Shown piece after piece: positions 1 to 7,561 of a DNA stretch of 34,177 bases (position 1 is the stretch's first letter; each line of letters opens with the position of its first letter). The translations under genes and the position numbers were made by a program. This DNA is from Clostridia bacterium (GTDB taxonomy: Bacteria > Bacillota > Clostridia > Christensenellales > Maliibacteriaceae): contig JAFRLQ010000042.1 of assembly GCA_017431145.1 (NCBI GenBank), forward strand, positions 1 to 34,177, given 5' to 3'. The notes beneath the pieces are model-generated. The model was not told where the DNA came from. It was given only the letters and a program-made list of their open reading frames with translations, and did not search any database.

Positions 1-1
1 A

Positions 2-268
2 GCAGACCGGCGCATCGCACAGGCCCGCGCTGAAGAGCGCCGTGCCATGGCTGTCGCGAAAGAGCAGGAAATGAAGGCCTACGTTCAGGAAATGCAGGCA
101 AAGGTCGTGGAAGCGGAATCCCAGGTCCCGCTTGCCATGAGTGAAGCCCTGCGTGCCGGAAAGATCGGCGTCATGGACTACTACAACATGCAGAATGTGA
201 AATCGGACACCGCCATGCGGGAGTCCATCAGCCAGATCGGTGCGCCGCGTCAGCAGAAAAATGACTGA
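2..268 (+). CDS. floA: Flotillin-like protein FloA, C-terminal part (5' end outside window)
   Basis: The open frame runs in from the left edge and ends at TGA 266-268, so only about 88 C-terminal residues are visible. They match the end of FloA (YqfA/UPF0365 family): an Ala/Glu/Arg-rich helical stretch ([20 protein letters not shown]), then [20 protein letters not shown] and the family-typical [10 protein letters not shown] close to the end. FloA is a membrane scaffold protein that organises functional membrane microdomains in Bacillota; the visible part is the cytoplasmic oligomerising coiled coil and tail. The ATG at 47 is internal, because in-frame FloA-like residues precede it. The next gene starts 39 bp downstream with no terminator between, so an operon is likely. 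Confidence 0.9.
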   Translation, partial: ADRRIAQARAEERRAMAVAKEQEMKAYVQEMQAKVVEAESQVPLAMSEALRAGKIGVMDYYNMQNVKSDTAMRESISQIGAPRQQKND

Positions 269-307
269 TCCCGCCCCGGTCACTGTTCAGAAAGGAAGTG
301 AACACCG

Positions 308-745
308 TTGAGGATCTTTGTCTTTCTGATCATCTTTCTGGTCGTCCGGTCCATCATCCGGACGGCCCGGAAAGCAAAGCAGCCCGCACGCCCTTCCGTT
401 CCTCCGGTCCGTACACCGCAGGCTGAAGCGCAGCCGTCCGAAGAAGGCACCAGCCTGAATCCCGACTATGCCCGCAAGGCGACCGCCGTCCATTTCGGCG
501 ATCCGGCGCATCACCATCACAGGGAAAAAGTCGTCGTGCAGGCCGAAGGTTATGCCGGGGAAGGCGATCCCGAACGCTACGGGGAGCGCGAGATCTGCTG
601 CGACACCGATCATGCCGCCCCTCAGCCCGCTTCTTTCAGTCTGTCCCTTCCGGAAAAAGACACGCTGATCAACGCTGTCGTCTGGTCTGAGATTCTCGGC
701 AAACCGAAAGCATACCGTTCCATGAACGGAGGTCCCCGCTTATGA
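308..745 (+). CDS. Small membrane-anchored protein of unknown function
   Basis: This 145-residue protein starts at TTG 308, preceded by the ribosome site AAAGGAAG about 11 bases upstream. No better ATG exists without losing the hydrophobic N-terminus. Residues 3-18 (IFVFLIIFLVVRSIIR) form one N-terminal membrane anchor followed by Arg/Lys, so the rest should be cytoplasmic. A Pro/Ala/Glu-rich linker covers roughly 24-50, with a His cluster (AHHHHREK) near 70 and a hydrophobic C-terminal segment containing INAVVWSEILGKPKA. The tail resembles the short conserved C-terminal motif seen in other floA-neighbour proteins, but I do not recognise a named family. Its stop overlaps the start of the LytTR regulator (ATGA), indicating translational coupling and joint transcription with floA. 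Confidence 0.7.
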   Translation: MRIFVFLIIFLVVRSIIRTARKAKQPARPSVPPVRTPQAEAQPSEEGTSLNPDYARKATAVHFGDPAHHHHREKVVVQAEGYAGEGDPERYGEREICCDTDHAAPQPASFSLSLPEKDTLINAVVWSEILGKPKAYRSMNGGPRL

Positions 746-1500
746 GCATCAGAGTCATGATCGCAGACGACGATCCAGGCATGCGGATCCTGCTGAAAAA
801 GGCCGTCGAATCCCACGCAGCCTTTCAGGTCTGTTATGAAGCGGACAACGGACAGGAAGTGCTGAACTATATGGAACAGATCGGCCCGGATCTCATTTTC
901 CTCGATGTGGAGATGCCCATCATGGACGGAATCGAGACCGCGCGGCGGATCCAGGACATCGCACCGGATATCGCGCTCGTCTTCGTCACGGCGCATGAAG
1001 GCTACCGCACGGAGGCCTTTGAGGTGTACGCCATGGACTATCTGGTCAAGCCGTTTTCCATCGACCGGCTGAACATGACGCTGGACCGTCTGGAGAACTG
1101 GCTGCGCATGCGAAGCGCGGCGGACGCAGTGCCGCAGACGCCTGCCGTTGCGACTGCCCAGCCCAAACGCGACCGGCTCCTCATCAAGAGCCGGGACGAA
1201 AGCGTCGTCGTTCCGTTCAGCGATATCGCCATGGTCAAGCGCGAAAACCGGCAGAGCATGATCTGTCTGAATGACGGGACGTCCATCGCCACGCACGAGA
1301 CGCTCTCGGAGCTTGAAGCAAGGCTTTCACCCGAAATCTTCCTGCGCTGTCACAAATCCTATATCATCAATCTGAATTACGTGAGCCGGATCTATCCGTA
1401 CGGCAGATGGACCTATATCACGAGACTGCGGGGCACCAAATTCGACGCCCTGATCACCCGCGAGAAATACGAGGAGATCGAATCCCTTCTCCTCTCCTGA
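742..1500 (+). CDS. LytTR-family response regulator (REC + LytTR DNA-binding)
   Basis: A receiver domain covers about residues 1-120: acidic pocket D9-D11, phospho-acceptor D55 in LIFLDVEMP, T83 in FVTAHEG and K103 in YLVKPF. After a short Ala/Pro linker, residues ~144-252 form a LytTR DNA-binding domain (RLLIKSRDESVVVPFSDI, then FLRCHKSYIINLNYVSRI). Such regulators (AgrA, LytR, VirR) bind direct repeats as dimers after phosphorylation by a membrane histidine kinase. No kinase is encoded nearby, so it is an orphan in this window. The ATG overlaps the preceding stop, and GGAGG lies just upstream inside the previous gene. An intrinsic terminator follows the stop. The target genes are not evident from the sequence. 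Confidence 0.92.
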   Translation: MSIRVMIADDDPGMRILLKKAVESHAAFQVCYEADNGQEVLNYMEQIGPDLIFLDVEMPIMDGIETARRIQDIAPDIALVFVTAHEGYRTEAFEVYAMDYLVKPFSIDRLNMTLDRLENWLRMRSAADAVPQTPAVATAQPKRDRLLIKSRDESVVVPFSDIAMVKRENRQSMICLNDGTSIATHETLSELEARLSPEIFLRCHKSYIINLNYVSRIYPYGRWTYITRLRGTKFDALITREKYEEIESLLLS

Positions 1501-1519
1501 TTCTCCTCAAAAAACATAT

Positions 1520-1553
1520 GCCGGAGGAACTTTTGCTTCGCTCCGGCTTTTTG
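1520..1553 (+). terminator. Intrinsic terminator after the LytTR regulator
   Basis: GCCGGAG (1520-1526) pairs with CTCCGGC (1541-1547) and is followed directly by TTTTTG. It closes the floA-unknown-LytTR transcription unit before the next promoter. Confidence 0.85.
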
Positions 1554-1563
1554 TTTCCCGGAG

Positions 1564-1582
1564 TTTATCGTAACACGATAAA
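1564..1582. promoter_or_regulatory. 19-bp perfect palindrome, candidate operator
   Basis: TTTATCGTAACACGATAAA has two perfect 8-base arms around AAC. It ends 6 bases upstream of the proposed -35 of the membrane-protein gene. The size and symmetry fit an operator for a dimeric repressor or activator. It is AT-rich and has no long T-run after it, so it is less convincing as a terminator. The cognate regulator is unknown. Confidence 0.5.
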
Positions 1583-1588
1583 TTTTTA

Positions 1589-1617
1589 TTGTGTTTTCGT
1601 TTTTGTGGTGTTATACT
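1589..1617 (+). promoter_or_regulatory. Extended -10 promoter for the DUF4153-like gene
   Basis: TTGTGT (1589-1594), a 17-base spacer, and TATACT (1612-1617). The -10 is preceded by TG plus one base (1609-1611), an extended -10 that compensates for the weak -35. The ribosome site of the next gene follows 49 bases later. Confidence 0.6.
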
Positions 1618-1678
1618 CTTCTCAACAGACCGAATCACACAAACATTTTTCGAATCTGCCGGTCTGCGGAGGTCATAT

Positions 1679-3418
1679 ATGGAACAAAAAGCATCCCGCT
1701 TCTCCCTGAAACAGTTTCTTTCCTTCAGGAGCATCCCGGAAGCGCTGAAATATTTCTTTCCTTCCTATATCTGTTTTCTCTCGGCAGGCGTCTTCGCGAT
1801 CATGTTCATTCATAATGCAGACGTCCTTTCCGATGCCGCGGGCTATATCCTCTGCGGGATCGCGCTGGCGCTGATCGGCTGCATGGCTTCAAACATCCCC
1901 GCCGCAAGGGGGCTTGTTTCGCAAAAAACGAATCTGTTTCTCTCTTCGGCCTCCGGTCTTGCCGGCGCACTGTACGCTTTCATCCTGTTCCTCCTTCAGA
2001 AGAGAACACCATGGATGTCGTCGTCCCTGATCCTCTGCACCGGCGTGGTGATCGCTGCGGGGGTTCTGTTTGAGGTGTTCATCGTCTCCCTTCTGCAGAA
2101 AGGCTCCTCGATGCGTCACCTTTTCTCCGTTCTGCTTCATGCCATACTTCTTGAACTGATCATGAATATCCTCTCCGGCGGGCTGGTCATCCTTTATATG
2201 GCTGTACAGATGCTGCTCTTCCCGGATTCCTACATGGAGGGCTTCGCGGACGGCCCGATCCTGCTGTTCACCGCCGTATACCCTCTTCTGCTCTTCCCGG
2301 TCCTTGCCAGGCGCGAAGAACAGGATTTCCCGAAATTTCTCTACTACTTCTTTTCCTGCGGCGTGATGCCGCTGCTGGCTGCTTTTACCGGCGTCTTTTA
2401 CATCTATCTTCTTCGCATCCTCGTCCTGGGAGAATGGCCGTCCAATGAGGTCGCGCCGCTCGTGCTGTTCGGCAGCGCCGTCGGGATCATCCTCACCGTA
2501 TTCTTTCTCCATCAGCGGGAGAAAAAGGCCGCGCGCCTGTTCCTGCGGATCTTCCCCGCGGCATGGCTTCTGCCTCTGGGCATGTTCTTCACTTCGGTCC
2601 TGATCCGCGTCCGCGCGTACGGATGCACACCGGAGCGGATGCTCCTTATCCTTTTCGGTTTCTGGATGCTCTTTCTCCTTGCAGCGTCTTTTTTCTCAAA
2701 GAAACTCAGCGGAAGCACCGTGATCCTCTCTTTTCTTCTGACCTTTGTCCTTGCCGTCATGCCTCCCGTCAGCTTCCCGTTCCGCATTTCCCGCCAGGAT
2801 CAGGCAATGCGTCTCAACCGCGCGCTTCAGGACGCGCAGATGGGAACATGGCATGACGTCCTTCCCCGTGAGGATACAGGCGGAGAAATCGCGCAGAGGA
2901 TCCTGTCTAGCGCAGACTATCTCACCGAGAACACCGGCGCCAGGATCGTCTCTCATGACGGAACAATTTATGACGGACAGAACGCGGAGCAGGTCTTCGG
3001 ATTCACGCACGCCGTCAGCGAACAGAATCCCTACGAAAATCCCTCCTTCCACACGGTGTATTCCGTCATTTACAACGAGGACGGATCCTTCATCGATACT
3101 GCCGGCTCCCGGTATTACATCGGCGATCTGGCTTTCTGGCCCGGCACCGATTTTTCATGCCAGGGCGGCAAACTCAAGGTCACCGGAGCCGGTCTCCTTA
3201 AGATCGATCTGGACGGGTCCCTTTACACGTTTGACCTGAACCCCGTCATGCAGGAAGCGGCGCAGCGGTACGAAGCCGGAGACCCCGTGTGGTATATCGC
3301 GGACGTTTCCCGGGACGGACAGACGCTCAGGCTCCTTATCCGGTATCTCGAATACGAAGACACCGAAAACGGTTCTGATCTGTCGTATATGTCGTTCGAC
3401 CTGCTTGTCATGGAGTAA
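1679..3418 (+). CDS. Polytopic membrane protein with C-terminal soluble domain, DUF4153-like
   Basis: I place the start at ATG 1679, with GCGGAGG 6-12 bases upstream, rather than the upstream TTG at 1589, because the latter lies on the promoter. The 579-residue product has about ten hydrophobic segments in residues ~25-370 (for example YICFLSAGVFAIMFI and ILFGFWMLFLLAASFF), separated by short charged loops. A soluble, probably external, domain of about 210 residues follows, rich in acidic residues and beta-type sequence. This layout resembles the DUF4153 family, whose biochemical role is not known to me. No enzyme motif is visible. The gene stands alone between its own promoter and the deoC promoter, which starts 6 bases after its stop. 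Confidence 0.65.
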   Translation: MEQKASRFSLKQFLSFRSIPEALKYFFPSYICFLSAGVFAIMFIHNADVLSDAAGYILCGIALALIGCMASNIPAARGLVSQKTNLFLSSASGLAGALYAFILFLLQKRTPWMSSSLILCTGVVIAAGVLFEVFIVSLLQKGSSMRHLFSVLLHAILLELIMNILSGGLVILYMAVQMLLFPDSYMEGFADGPILLFTAVYPLLLFPVLARREEQDFPKFLYYFFSCGVMPLLAAFTGVFYIYLLRILVLGEWPSNEVAPLVLFGSAVGIILTVFFLHQREKKAARLFLRIFPAAWLLPLGMFFTSVLIRVRAYGCTPERMLLILFGFWMLFLLAASFFSKKLSGSTVILSFLLTFVLAVMPPVSFPFRISRQDQAMRLNRALQDAQMGTWHDVLPREDTGGEIAQRILSSADYLTENTGARIVSHDGTIYDGQNAEQVFGFTHAVSEQNPYENPSFHTVYSVIYNEDGSFIDTAGSRYYIGDLAFWPGTDFSCQGGKLKVTGAGLLKIDLDGSLYTFDLNPVMQEAAQRYEAGDPVWYIADVSRDGQTLRLLIRYLEYEDTENGSDLSYMSFDLLVME

Positions 3419-3423
3419 TGTCA

Positions 3424-3452
3424 TTGAAAAAAACATCTCCTTTTTCTACAAT
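3424..3452 (+). promoter_or_regulatory. Promoter of deoC
   Basis: TTGAAA (3424-3429), a 17-base spacer and TACAAT (3447-3452): five of six matches in each hexamer at the ideal spacing. It lies immediately after the stop of the membrane-protein gene, with about 50 bases of leader before deoC. Confidence 0.8.
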
Positions 3453-3507
3453 GAAAACAGAAGAATCCGGCAGGAAAGGATGAAGCATCCCGAAACGGGA
3501 AGCATCA

Positions 3508-4194
3508 ATGGTGAAACCTATGGAACTGAACCAAATCGCGTCCATGATCGATCAGACGCTTCTGAAACCCGGCGCAACGCCCGAACAGATCCGCAAATTC
3601 TGCAAAGAGGCAAAACTGTATCCCTTTGCCGCAGTCTGCATCAATCCTCTTTATGTCTCCCTCGCGGCCGGGATCCTCGAGGGGACCGGTACGAAGGTCG
3701 CCTCCGTAGCGGGCTTCCCGCTCGGCGCCACACCGTCCGGAATCAAAGCGGCGGAATCCGTTCAGGCGATCCGCGACGGCGCGATGGAAGTCGATATGGT
3801 CCTTCCGGTCGGTCTTCTGATCGCCGGAGATCTCAATGCCGTTATCGATGATATCCGTTGTGTCGACGAAGCCTGCAAGGAAGAGAATCCGGATGTGATC
3901 ACCAAGGTGATCTTTGAGAACTGCCTGCTCACACCGGATCAGATCCGCGCCGCATGCGATGCCGCCATGCAGACGGGCGTCGATTATATCAAGACATCCA
4001 CCGGCTTCTCCACGGGCGGCGCCAGGGTCGAAGACGTGCGGCTCATGAAAGCCTGCGTCGGGGACAGCAAAAAGGTCAAGGCGGCAGGCGGGATCCGTGA
4101 CCTTGCCACCCTTCTTGCCATGAAGGAGGCCGGCGCCTCACGCATCGGGACCAGCGCAGGTCTTGCGATCATCAAAGAAGCCGCCGCACTGTAA
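3508..4194 (+). CDS. deoC: Deoxyribose-phosphate aldolase
   Basis: This cytoplasmic TIM-barrel aldolase cleaves 2-deoxyribose-5-phosphate to glyceraldehyde-3-phosphate and acetaldehyde in deoxynucleoside catabolism. The 228-residue product has the catalytic set: D96 in MEVDMVLPVG, the Schiff-base lysine K162 in DYIKTSTGFSTGG, and K191 in KVKAAGGIRD. The C-terminal GASRIGTSAG phosphate-binding segment is intact. The start at ATG 3508 has ACGGGA 8-13 bases upstream; a second ATG at 3520 has no ribosome site. No other deo genes are adjacent, so the gene is transcribed alone from its own promoter. No terminator separates it from the tRNA promoter downstream, so read-through into the tRNA is possible. 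Confidence 0.96.
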   Translation: MVKPMELNQIASMIDQTLLKPGATPEQIRKFCKEAKLYPFAAVCINPLYVSLAAGILEGTGTKVASVAGFPLGATPSGIKAAESVQAIRDGAMEVDMVLPVGLLIAGDLNAVIDDIRCVDEACKEENPDVITKVIFENCLLTPDQIRAACDAAMQTGVDYIKTSTGFSTGGARVEDVRLMKACVGDSKKVKAAGGIRDLATLLAMKEAGASRIGTSAGLAIIKEAAAL

Positions 4195-4223
4195 CACAGA
4201 AGAAAAACTGTTCAGAAAAGACA

Positions 4224-4252
4224 TTGACAACCCGGCCTGTTTGCAGTATCAT
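4224..4252 (+). promoter_or_regulatory. Strong promoter of tRNA-Arg
   Basis: A perfect TTGACA (4224-4229), a 17-base spacer and TATCAT (4247-4252). The tRNA begins 17 bases after the -10, leaving a leader of about ten bases, as is usual for stable RNA genes. Confidence 0.85.
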
Positions 4253-4269
4253 AATCCGTGCAGTCAGAT

Positions 4270-4343
<74 letters not shown>

Positions 4344-4350
4344 CGTAAAA

Positions 4351-4380
4351 AGACCCGCTGAAAACAGCGGGTCTTTTGTT
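4351..4380. terminator. Bidirectional intrinsic terminator
   Basis: AGACCCGCTG (4351-4360), loop AAAA, CAGCGGGTCT (4365-4374): a perfect 10-bp stem. TTTGTTTTAT follows on the plus strand and a T-run (complement of the AAAA at 4347-4350) on the minus strand. It ends the tRNA transcript and the convergent sugar-kinase transcript. Confidence 0.92.
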
Positions 4381-4393
4381 TTATCCGAAACGT

Positions 4394-5371
4394 TCATTTT
4401 TGTTCTCTTAGGAACGCCTCCACTTCCGAAACAGCCGGCATCACGCGCAACGCGCCTTTTTTCGTCGTCACGATGGATGCTGCAGCATTCGCGAATGTCA
4501 GCATCTTTCTCAGGTCCTCTTCACTCATATCCAGTCCCTTTTCCAGCACTGTCGAAATCACGCACGCACCGAACGTATCGCCTGCACCGGTCGTCTCGAT
4601 CGTCTTCTCCTGCAGGAACGCGGGCACTTCCACCCTGAGGTCTCCAAGATACGCGCGGCTGCCCTGCGGTCCGAGCGAGACACAGATCAGTTTCAGGTTC
4701 GGATAATGCGCTCTGAGCCACGCGACTCCTTCGTCATAATCCTCTTTCCCGGTAAACCAGGTGATCTCATTGTCCGAGATCTTCAGGACATCCGTGTGCT
4801 CGAGCCCGAACCCGATCTGTTCCGCCGCAGCGTCAAGAGACGGCCAGAGCGGTTCTCTGAGATTCGGATCGAAAGAACGGATCAGGCCTTCCTCTTCAGC
4901 CACAGCCAGCGCTTTCTTCGTCGCGCTGCGCACCGGTTCATCCGTCAGAGAAAGAGAGCCGAAATGGAATACACGCGATGCCCGGATCAGTTCTTCATCC
5001 ACGTCCTCCGGTGTCAGGCAGATGTCCGCTCCGGGGTTGCGGTAAAACGCAAAATCCCTGTCTCCGTTCGCCAGTTTCATGACGATCGCAAGCGTCGTGT
5101 GGACGGTCTTGTCGAATTTGAGGCCTTCCGCGTCGATCCCCTGCTCCCTGATCGCTGCAGAAAGCTGTTTTCCGAACGCGTCATCTCCGACCTTCCCGAT
5201 AAACGCGGCTTTTCTGCCCAGTCTCGTCAGCATGGACAGTACGTTGCACGGCGCGCCGCCCGGATTGGCTTCCAGCACGGGATTGCCCTGCTGCGACATT
5301 CCGTTTTCGGTGAAATCGATCAGCAGTTCTCCCAGTGCGATTACGTCAAACCGTTTCTGTGTCTGACTCAT
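4394..5371 (-). CDS. PfkB-family carbohydrate kinase, probable fructokinase
   Basis: This 325-residue ribokinase/PfkB enzyme phosphorylates a sugar with ATP in the cytoplasm. Visible motifs: N-terminal IALGELLIDF, substrate-binding GGAPCNV (residues 38-44), the GKVGDDAFG segment, DPNLRE near 168-173, and PfkB signature 2 ETTGAGDTFGA with catalytic base D265. GGAPCNV and DPNLREPLW are typical of fructokinases, but related hexokinases and 2-keto-3-deoxygluconate kinases share them, so the substrate is tentative. AGGAG lies 6-10 bases before the ATG. It follows the aldo/keto reductase by 32 bp without a terminator, so the two are probably co-transcribed from the promoter near 6292. The unit ends at the terminator beside the tRNA. 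Confidence 0.88.
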   Translation of the reverse strand: MSQTQKRFDVIALGELLIDFTENGMSQQGNPVLEANPGGAPCNVLSMLTRLGRKAAFIGKVGDDAFGKQLSAAIREQGIDAEGLKFDKTVHTTLAIVMKLANGDRDFAFYRNPGADICLTPEDVDEELIRASRVFHFGSLSLTDEPVRSATKKALAVAEEEGLIRSFDPNLREPLWPSLDAAAEQIGFGLEHTDVLKISDNEITWFTGKEDYDEGVAWLRAHYPNLKLICVSLGPQGSRAYLGDLRVEVPAFLQEKTIETTGAGDTFGACVISTVLEKGLDMSEEDLRKMLTFANAAASIVTTKKGALRVMPAVSEVEAFLREQK

Positions 5372-5403
5372 GTTCTTCTCCTCACATTTCGTTTGTTTTT
5401 CTA

Positions 5404-6258
5404 TTACAGGAAGAGGCTCTTCTCGCCGCCCTGCCAGTACGGATCGATCTGTGCCATGGCCAGCATATCTTCGTCTGTGATCTCAAAGTTCTGAATGCCC
5501 AGATTGTCAAGCATATGCCGTTCACTGCTCGCCTTGCTGATCACGACATCGCCGTACTGCATTGCAAAACGCAGGCAAAGCTGCTGCGGCGTCACATGAT
5601 ACTTCTCCGCAAAGGACCGGACCGTGACCCATTCGGGAAGAGGATCCTTACCGCTCATCGGCGCACCGCCCAGCGGGCTCCATGCTTCTACGACGATATT
5701 ATGATCCTTACACCATTTGACTGTTGACGCCACAACGTGGCAGATGTGCAGCTGTACCTGGTTTACCATCGGCTTGATCTCACAGCGGTCATAGAACCGG
5801 TCAAGATCCATATAACTGAAATTGGAAACGCCGATCGCGCGGACCTTGCCTTCCTGATACGCCTCGGACATCGCTTTCCAGGCGGCCAGATTTCCATCCG
5901 TCCAGTCGGGGCTGTCCTGCTCCTCCCACGGCCATGGCGCGTGGATCAGATAAAGATCCATGTAATCCATACCGAGCCTGTCCAGGCTCTGCTGCAGGGA
6001 CGCCTTTGTGATCTCATACGCCTTGAACTCGCCGGGCAGTTTGGATGTGATGAAAAACTCTTCTCTCGGCACACCGCTGTCTTTTACTGCTTTCCCGAGA
6101 TAACCTTCCGTGTCGTAGCTCTCGGCGGTATCAAAGTGCCTGTAGCCCAGTTCGATCGCTTCGCGGAACACCCGGTACCCCTCTTCGCCGCGCAGACGGA
6201 ATGTGCCGAATCCGATCTCGGGAATCTCGACTCCGTTGTACAGTTTACACGTTTTCAT
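5404..6258 (-). CDS. Aldo/keto reductase
   Basis: A 284-residue NAD(P)H-dependent TIM-barrel oxidoreductase of the 2,5-diketogluconate reductase-like type. The catalytic tetrad is present: D43 and Y48 in HFDTAESY, K73 in ITSKLPG, and H106 in YLIHAPWPW. The cofactor-binding end also fits (AIGVSNF, then VISKASSERHMLDN). I use ATG 6258 because AGGAGG lies about 9 bases upstream and the family start (MKTCKLYNG) is there. A longer frame back to 6345 would cross the promoter. It is the first gene of a two-gene unit with the sugar kinase, which suggests a role in sugar or polyol interconversion. The real substrate cannot be read from sequence. Confidence 0.9.
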   Translation of the reverse strand: MKTCKLYNGVEIPEIGFGTFRLRGEEGYRVFREAIELGYRHFDTAESYDTEGYLGKAVKDSGVPREEFFITSKLPGEFKAYEITKASLQQSLDRLGMDYMDLYLIHAPWPWEEQDSPDWTDGNLAAWKAMSEAYQEGKVRAIGVSNFSYMDLDRFYDRCEIKPMVNQVQLHICHVVASTVKWCKDHNIVVEAWSPLGGAPMSGKDPLPEWVTVRSFAEKYHVTPQQLCLRFAMQYGDVVISKASSERHMLDNLGIQNFEITDEDMLAMAQIDPYWQGGEKSLFL

Positions 6259-6291
6259 ATACACGAATCCTCCTGAAATACTGTTGGTTTC

Positions 6292-6300
6292 ATTATAGCA
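6292..6300 (-). promoter_or_regulatory. Extended -10 promoter of the aldo/keto reductase unit
   Basis: On the minus strand TGCTATAAT: a perfect TATAAT (6297-6292) with TG plus one base in front. No good -35 is seen, which is acceptable for an extended -10. Confidence 0.6.
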
Positions 6301-6341
6301 TTCCGTGAAGGCACCGTCTTCTTTTTGCTGGAAATCGATGC

Positions 6342-6373
6342 GCAAAAGGGCTGCCTGACGGCAGCCCTTTTGC
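6342..6373 (-). terminator. Intrinsic terminator after the redox operon
   Basis: GCAAAAGGGCTGCC (6342-6355) pairs perfectly with GGCAGCCCTTTTGC (6360-6373) around a 4-base loop, starting 2 bases beyond the stop of the TIM-barrel gene. The T-rich part lies in the distal arm. Confidence 0.8.
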
Positions 6374-6375
6374 TC

Positions 6376-7203
6376 TTACAGATAATCGCCGCGTACCCTT
6401 TTGACGTACGCCAGGCAGCGGTCGAATTCCTCTTTGGTCTTCCAGTGTTCAAACAGGACCGGCATTTCCGGGTCCAGCGCCTGGATCCTGTCCATATAGT
6501 GCTCCAGATTCAGGATACCATCTCCGCACGGCACTTCGTATACGCAGAACGAATACCGTTCGCGGTCAAGCGTGCAGTCCTTCATGTGACAGCTGCGGAT
6601 ACGGTCTCCCAGAAGATCGAAAGACCGGTCCACGATTCCCTCGTAATCGATGAATGTCGCGGGACTGTACAGGAAATTGGAAGCGTCCATATGCACGGCG
6701 AACCGTTCCCTGTCCACATCCTTCACGAACTGCAGGTACTGCTCCGGAGAATCCGGCAGCATCCACTGCATCGGCTCCAGCGTGTAATAGGTCTCTTTCG
6801 GCCTGACGGTGTCCAGCAGATCCTGCACGATCCGGATGTTCTTTTCATACGTCTTTTGCGAGAAGTTTTCTGGATACAGAAGGTTCCATACCGGGCCGGC
6901 GGCTCCGGAGATATTGACGCAGCATCTGGCGTGTACATAGTCTGCAAACCCGAGCGCGTCCTTCTGATCCTGAACGGCCTGCGCTGCTTTCGCGGGATCC
7001 GAATCATGCACGGAGTTCCACACGCCGACTTCCGCGATCAGAATGTCATACTCCTTCGCTGCCAAGAGATACTCATCCACAAGCTTCAGATCCGTGTGAT
7101 AGGACACGGGAAACCGGCTCGCGCGGTAACCCTGCGCCGCAAGCTGTTTCGCCCAGTCTTCCGGATCCCTGTGCGGGAATGTCGTATTGACACCCAGTCT
7201 CAT
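6376..7203 (-). CDS. Sugar phosphate isomerase/epimerase-like TIM-barrel protein
   Basis: This 275-residue protein belongs to the xylose-isomerase-like TIM-barrel superfamily (AP endonuclease 2 fold), cytoplasmic and probably metal dependent. Candidate metal ligands are the Glu of TYYTLEPMQW, His/Asp in FAVHMDASNF, the His of RSCHMKDCTL and the Glu of VLFEHWKTKEE near the C-terminus, in the order expected for this fold. The N-terminus MRLGVNTTFPHRDPEDWAKQ is typical of the family. Its ATG overlaps the stop of the DUF1667 gene (ATGA), so it is the last gene of a tightly coupled four-gene operon. An isomerase beside two FAD oxidoreductases suggests it interconverts the sugar or sugar-acid they handle. 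The exact substrate is unknown. Confidence 0.82.
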   Translation of the reverse strand: MRLGVNTTFPHRDPEDWAKQLAAQGYRASRFPVSYHTDLKLVDEYLLAAKEYDILIAEVGVWNSVHDSDPAKAAQAVQDQKDALGFADYVHARCCVNISGAAGPVWNLLYPENFSQKTYEKNIRIVQDLLDTVRPKETYYTLEPMQWMLPDSPEQYLQFVKDVDRERFAVHMDASNFLYSPATFIDYEGIVDRSFDLLGDRIRSCHMKDCTLDRERYSFCVYEVPCGDGILNLEHYMDRIQALDPEMPVLFEHWKTKEEFDRCLAYVKRVRGDYL

Positions 7204-7559
7204 GCGTCTTCCCTCTTTCCGATGGTTCGCGTCGCAACAAGATTTGCCTCTGTTCCCATAAAGTGTTCGACCAGAATCTGACCTGTTCTGACAGGCGCCT
7301 CGATCTTCATTCCGTCAAGCGCCTTCGCAGCATCCTCCACGATCGGTTTCGGGATCGGCCGATCCGTTTTGACGGGGCATCTGCGGATCACTGCATTTTC
7401 CACGATGACCGTGCTCGTCAGTGTGCGCGTGGGATTCGTCAGTTCATCTTTTGCGTATTCCGCACCGCGGGGGCAGGAGTTTCCTGTCGTTTCAAGGGTC
7501 GTCTCGTCGATCTGGACTCTGCATCCTCTCGGACATCTGATGCAAACAAACTGTTTCAT
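7200..7559 (-). CDS. DUF1667 cysteine-rich protein
   Basis: A 119-residue protein with the DUF1667 pattern: N-terminal cysteines C6, C9 and C13 in CIRCPRGCRV, C29 in NSCPRG, and later RRCPVKTDRPIPK. Proteins of this family accompany GlpA/GlpB-like oxidoreductases in many Bacillota. The cysteines could hold an iron-sulfur or zinc site, which is inference. I prefer ATG 7559, with GGAGG 8-12 bases upstream, over a TTG at 7565 that overlaps the previous stop. The stop overlaps the next gene's start. Probably an electron-transfer or assembly partner of the two upstream flavoproteins. Confidence 0.85.
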   Translation of the reverse strand: MKQFVCIRCPRGCRVQIDETTLETTGNSCPRGAEYAKDELTNPTRTLTSTVIVENAVIRRCPVKTDRPIPKPIVEDAAKALDGMKIEAPVRTGQILVEHFMGTEANLVATRTIGKREDA

Positions 7560-7561
7560 GC

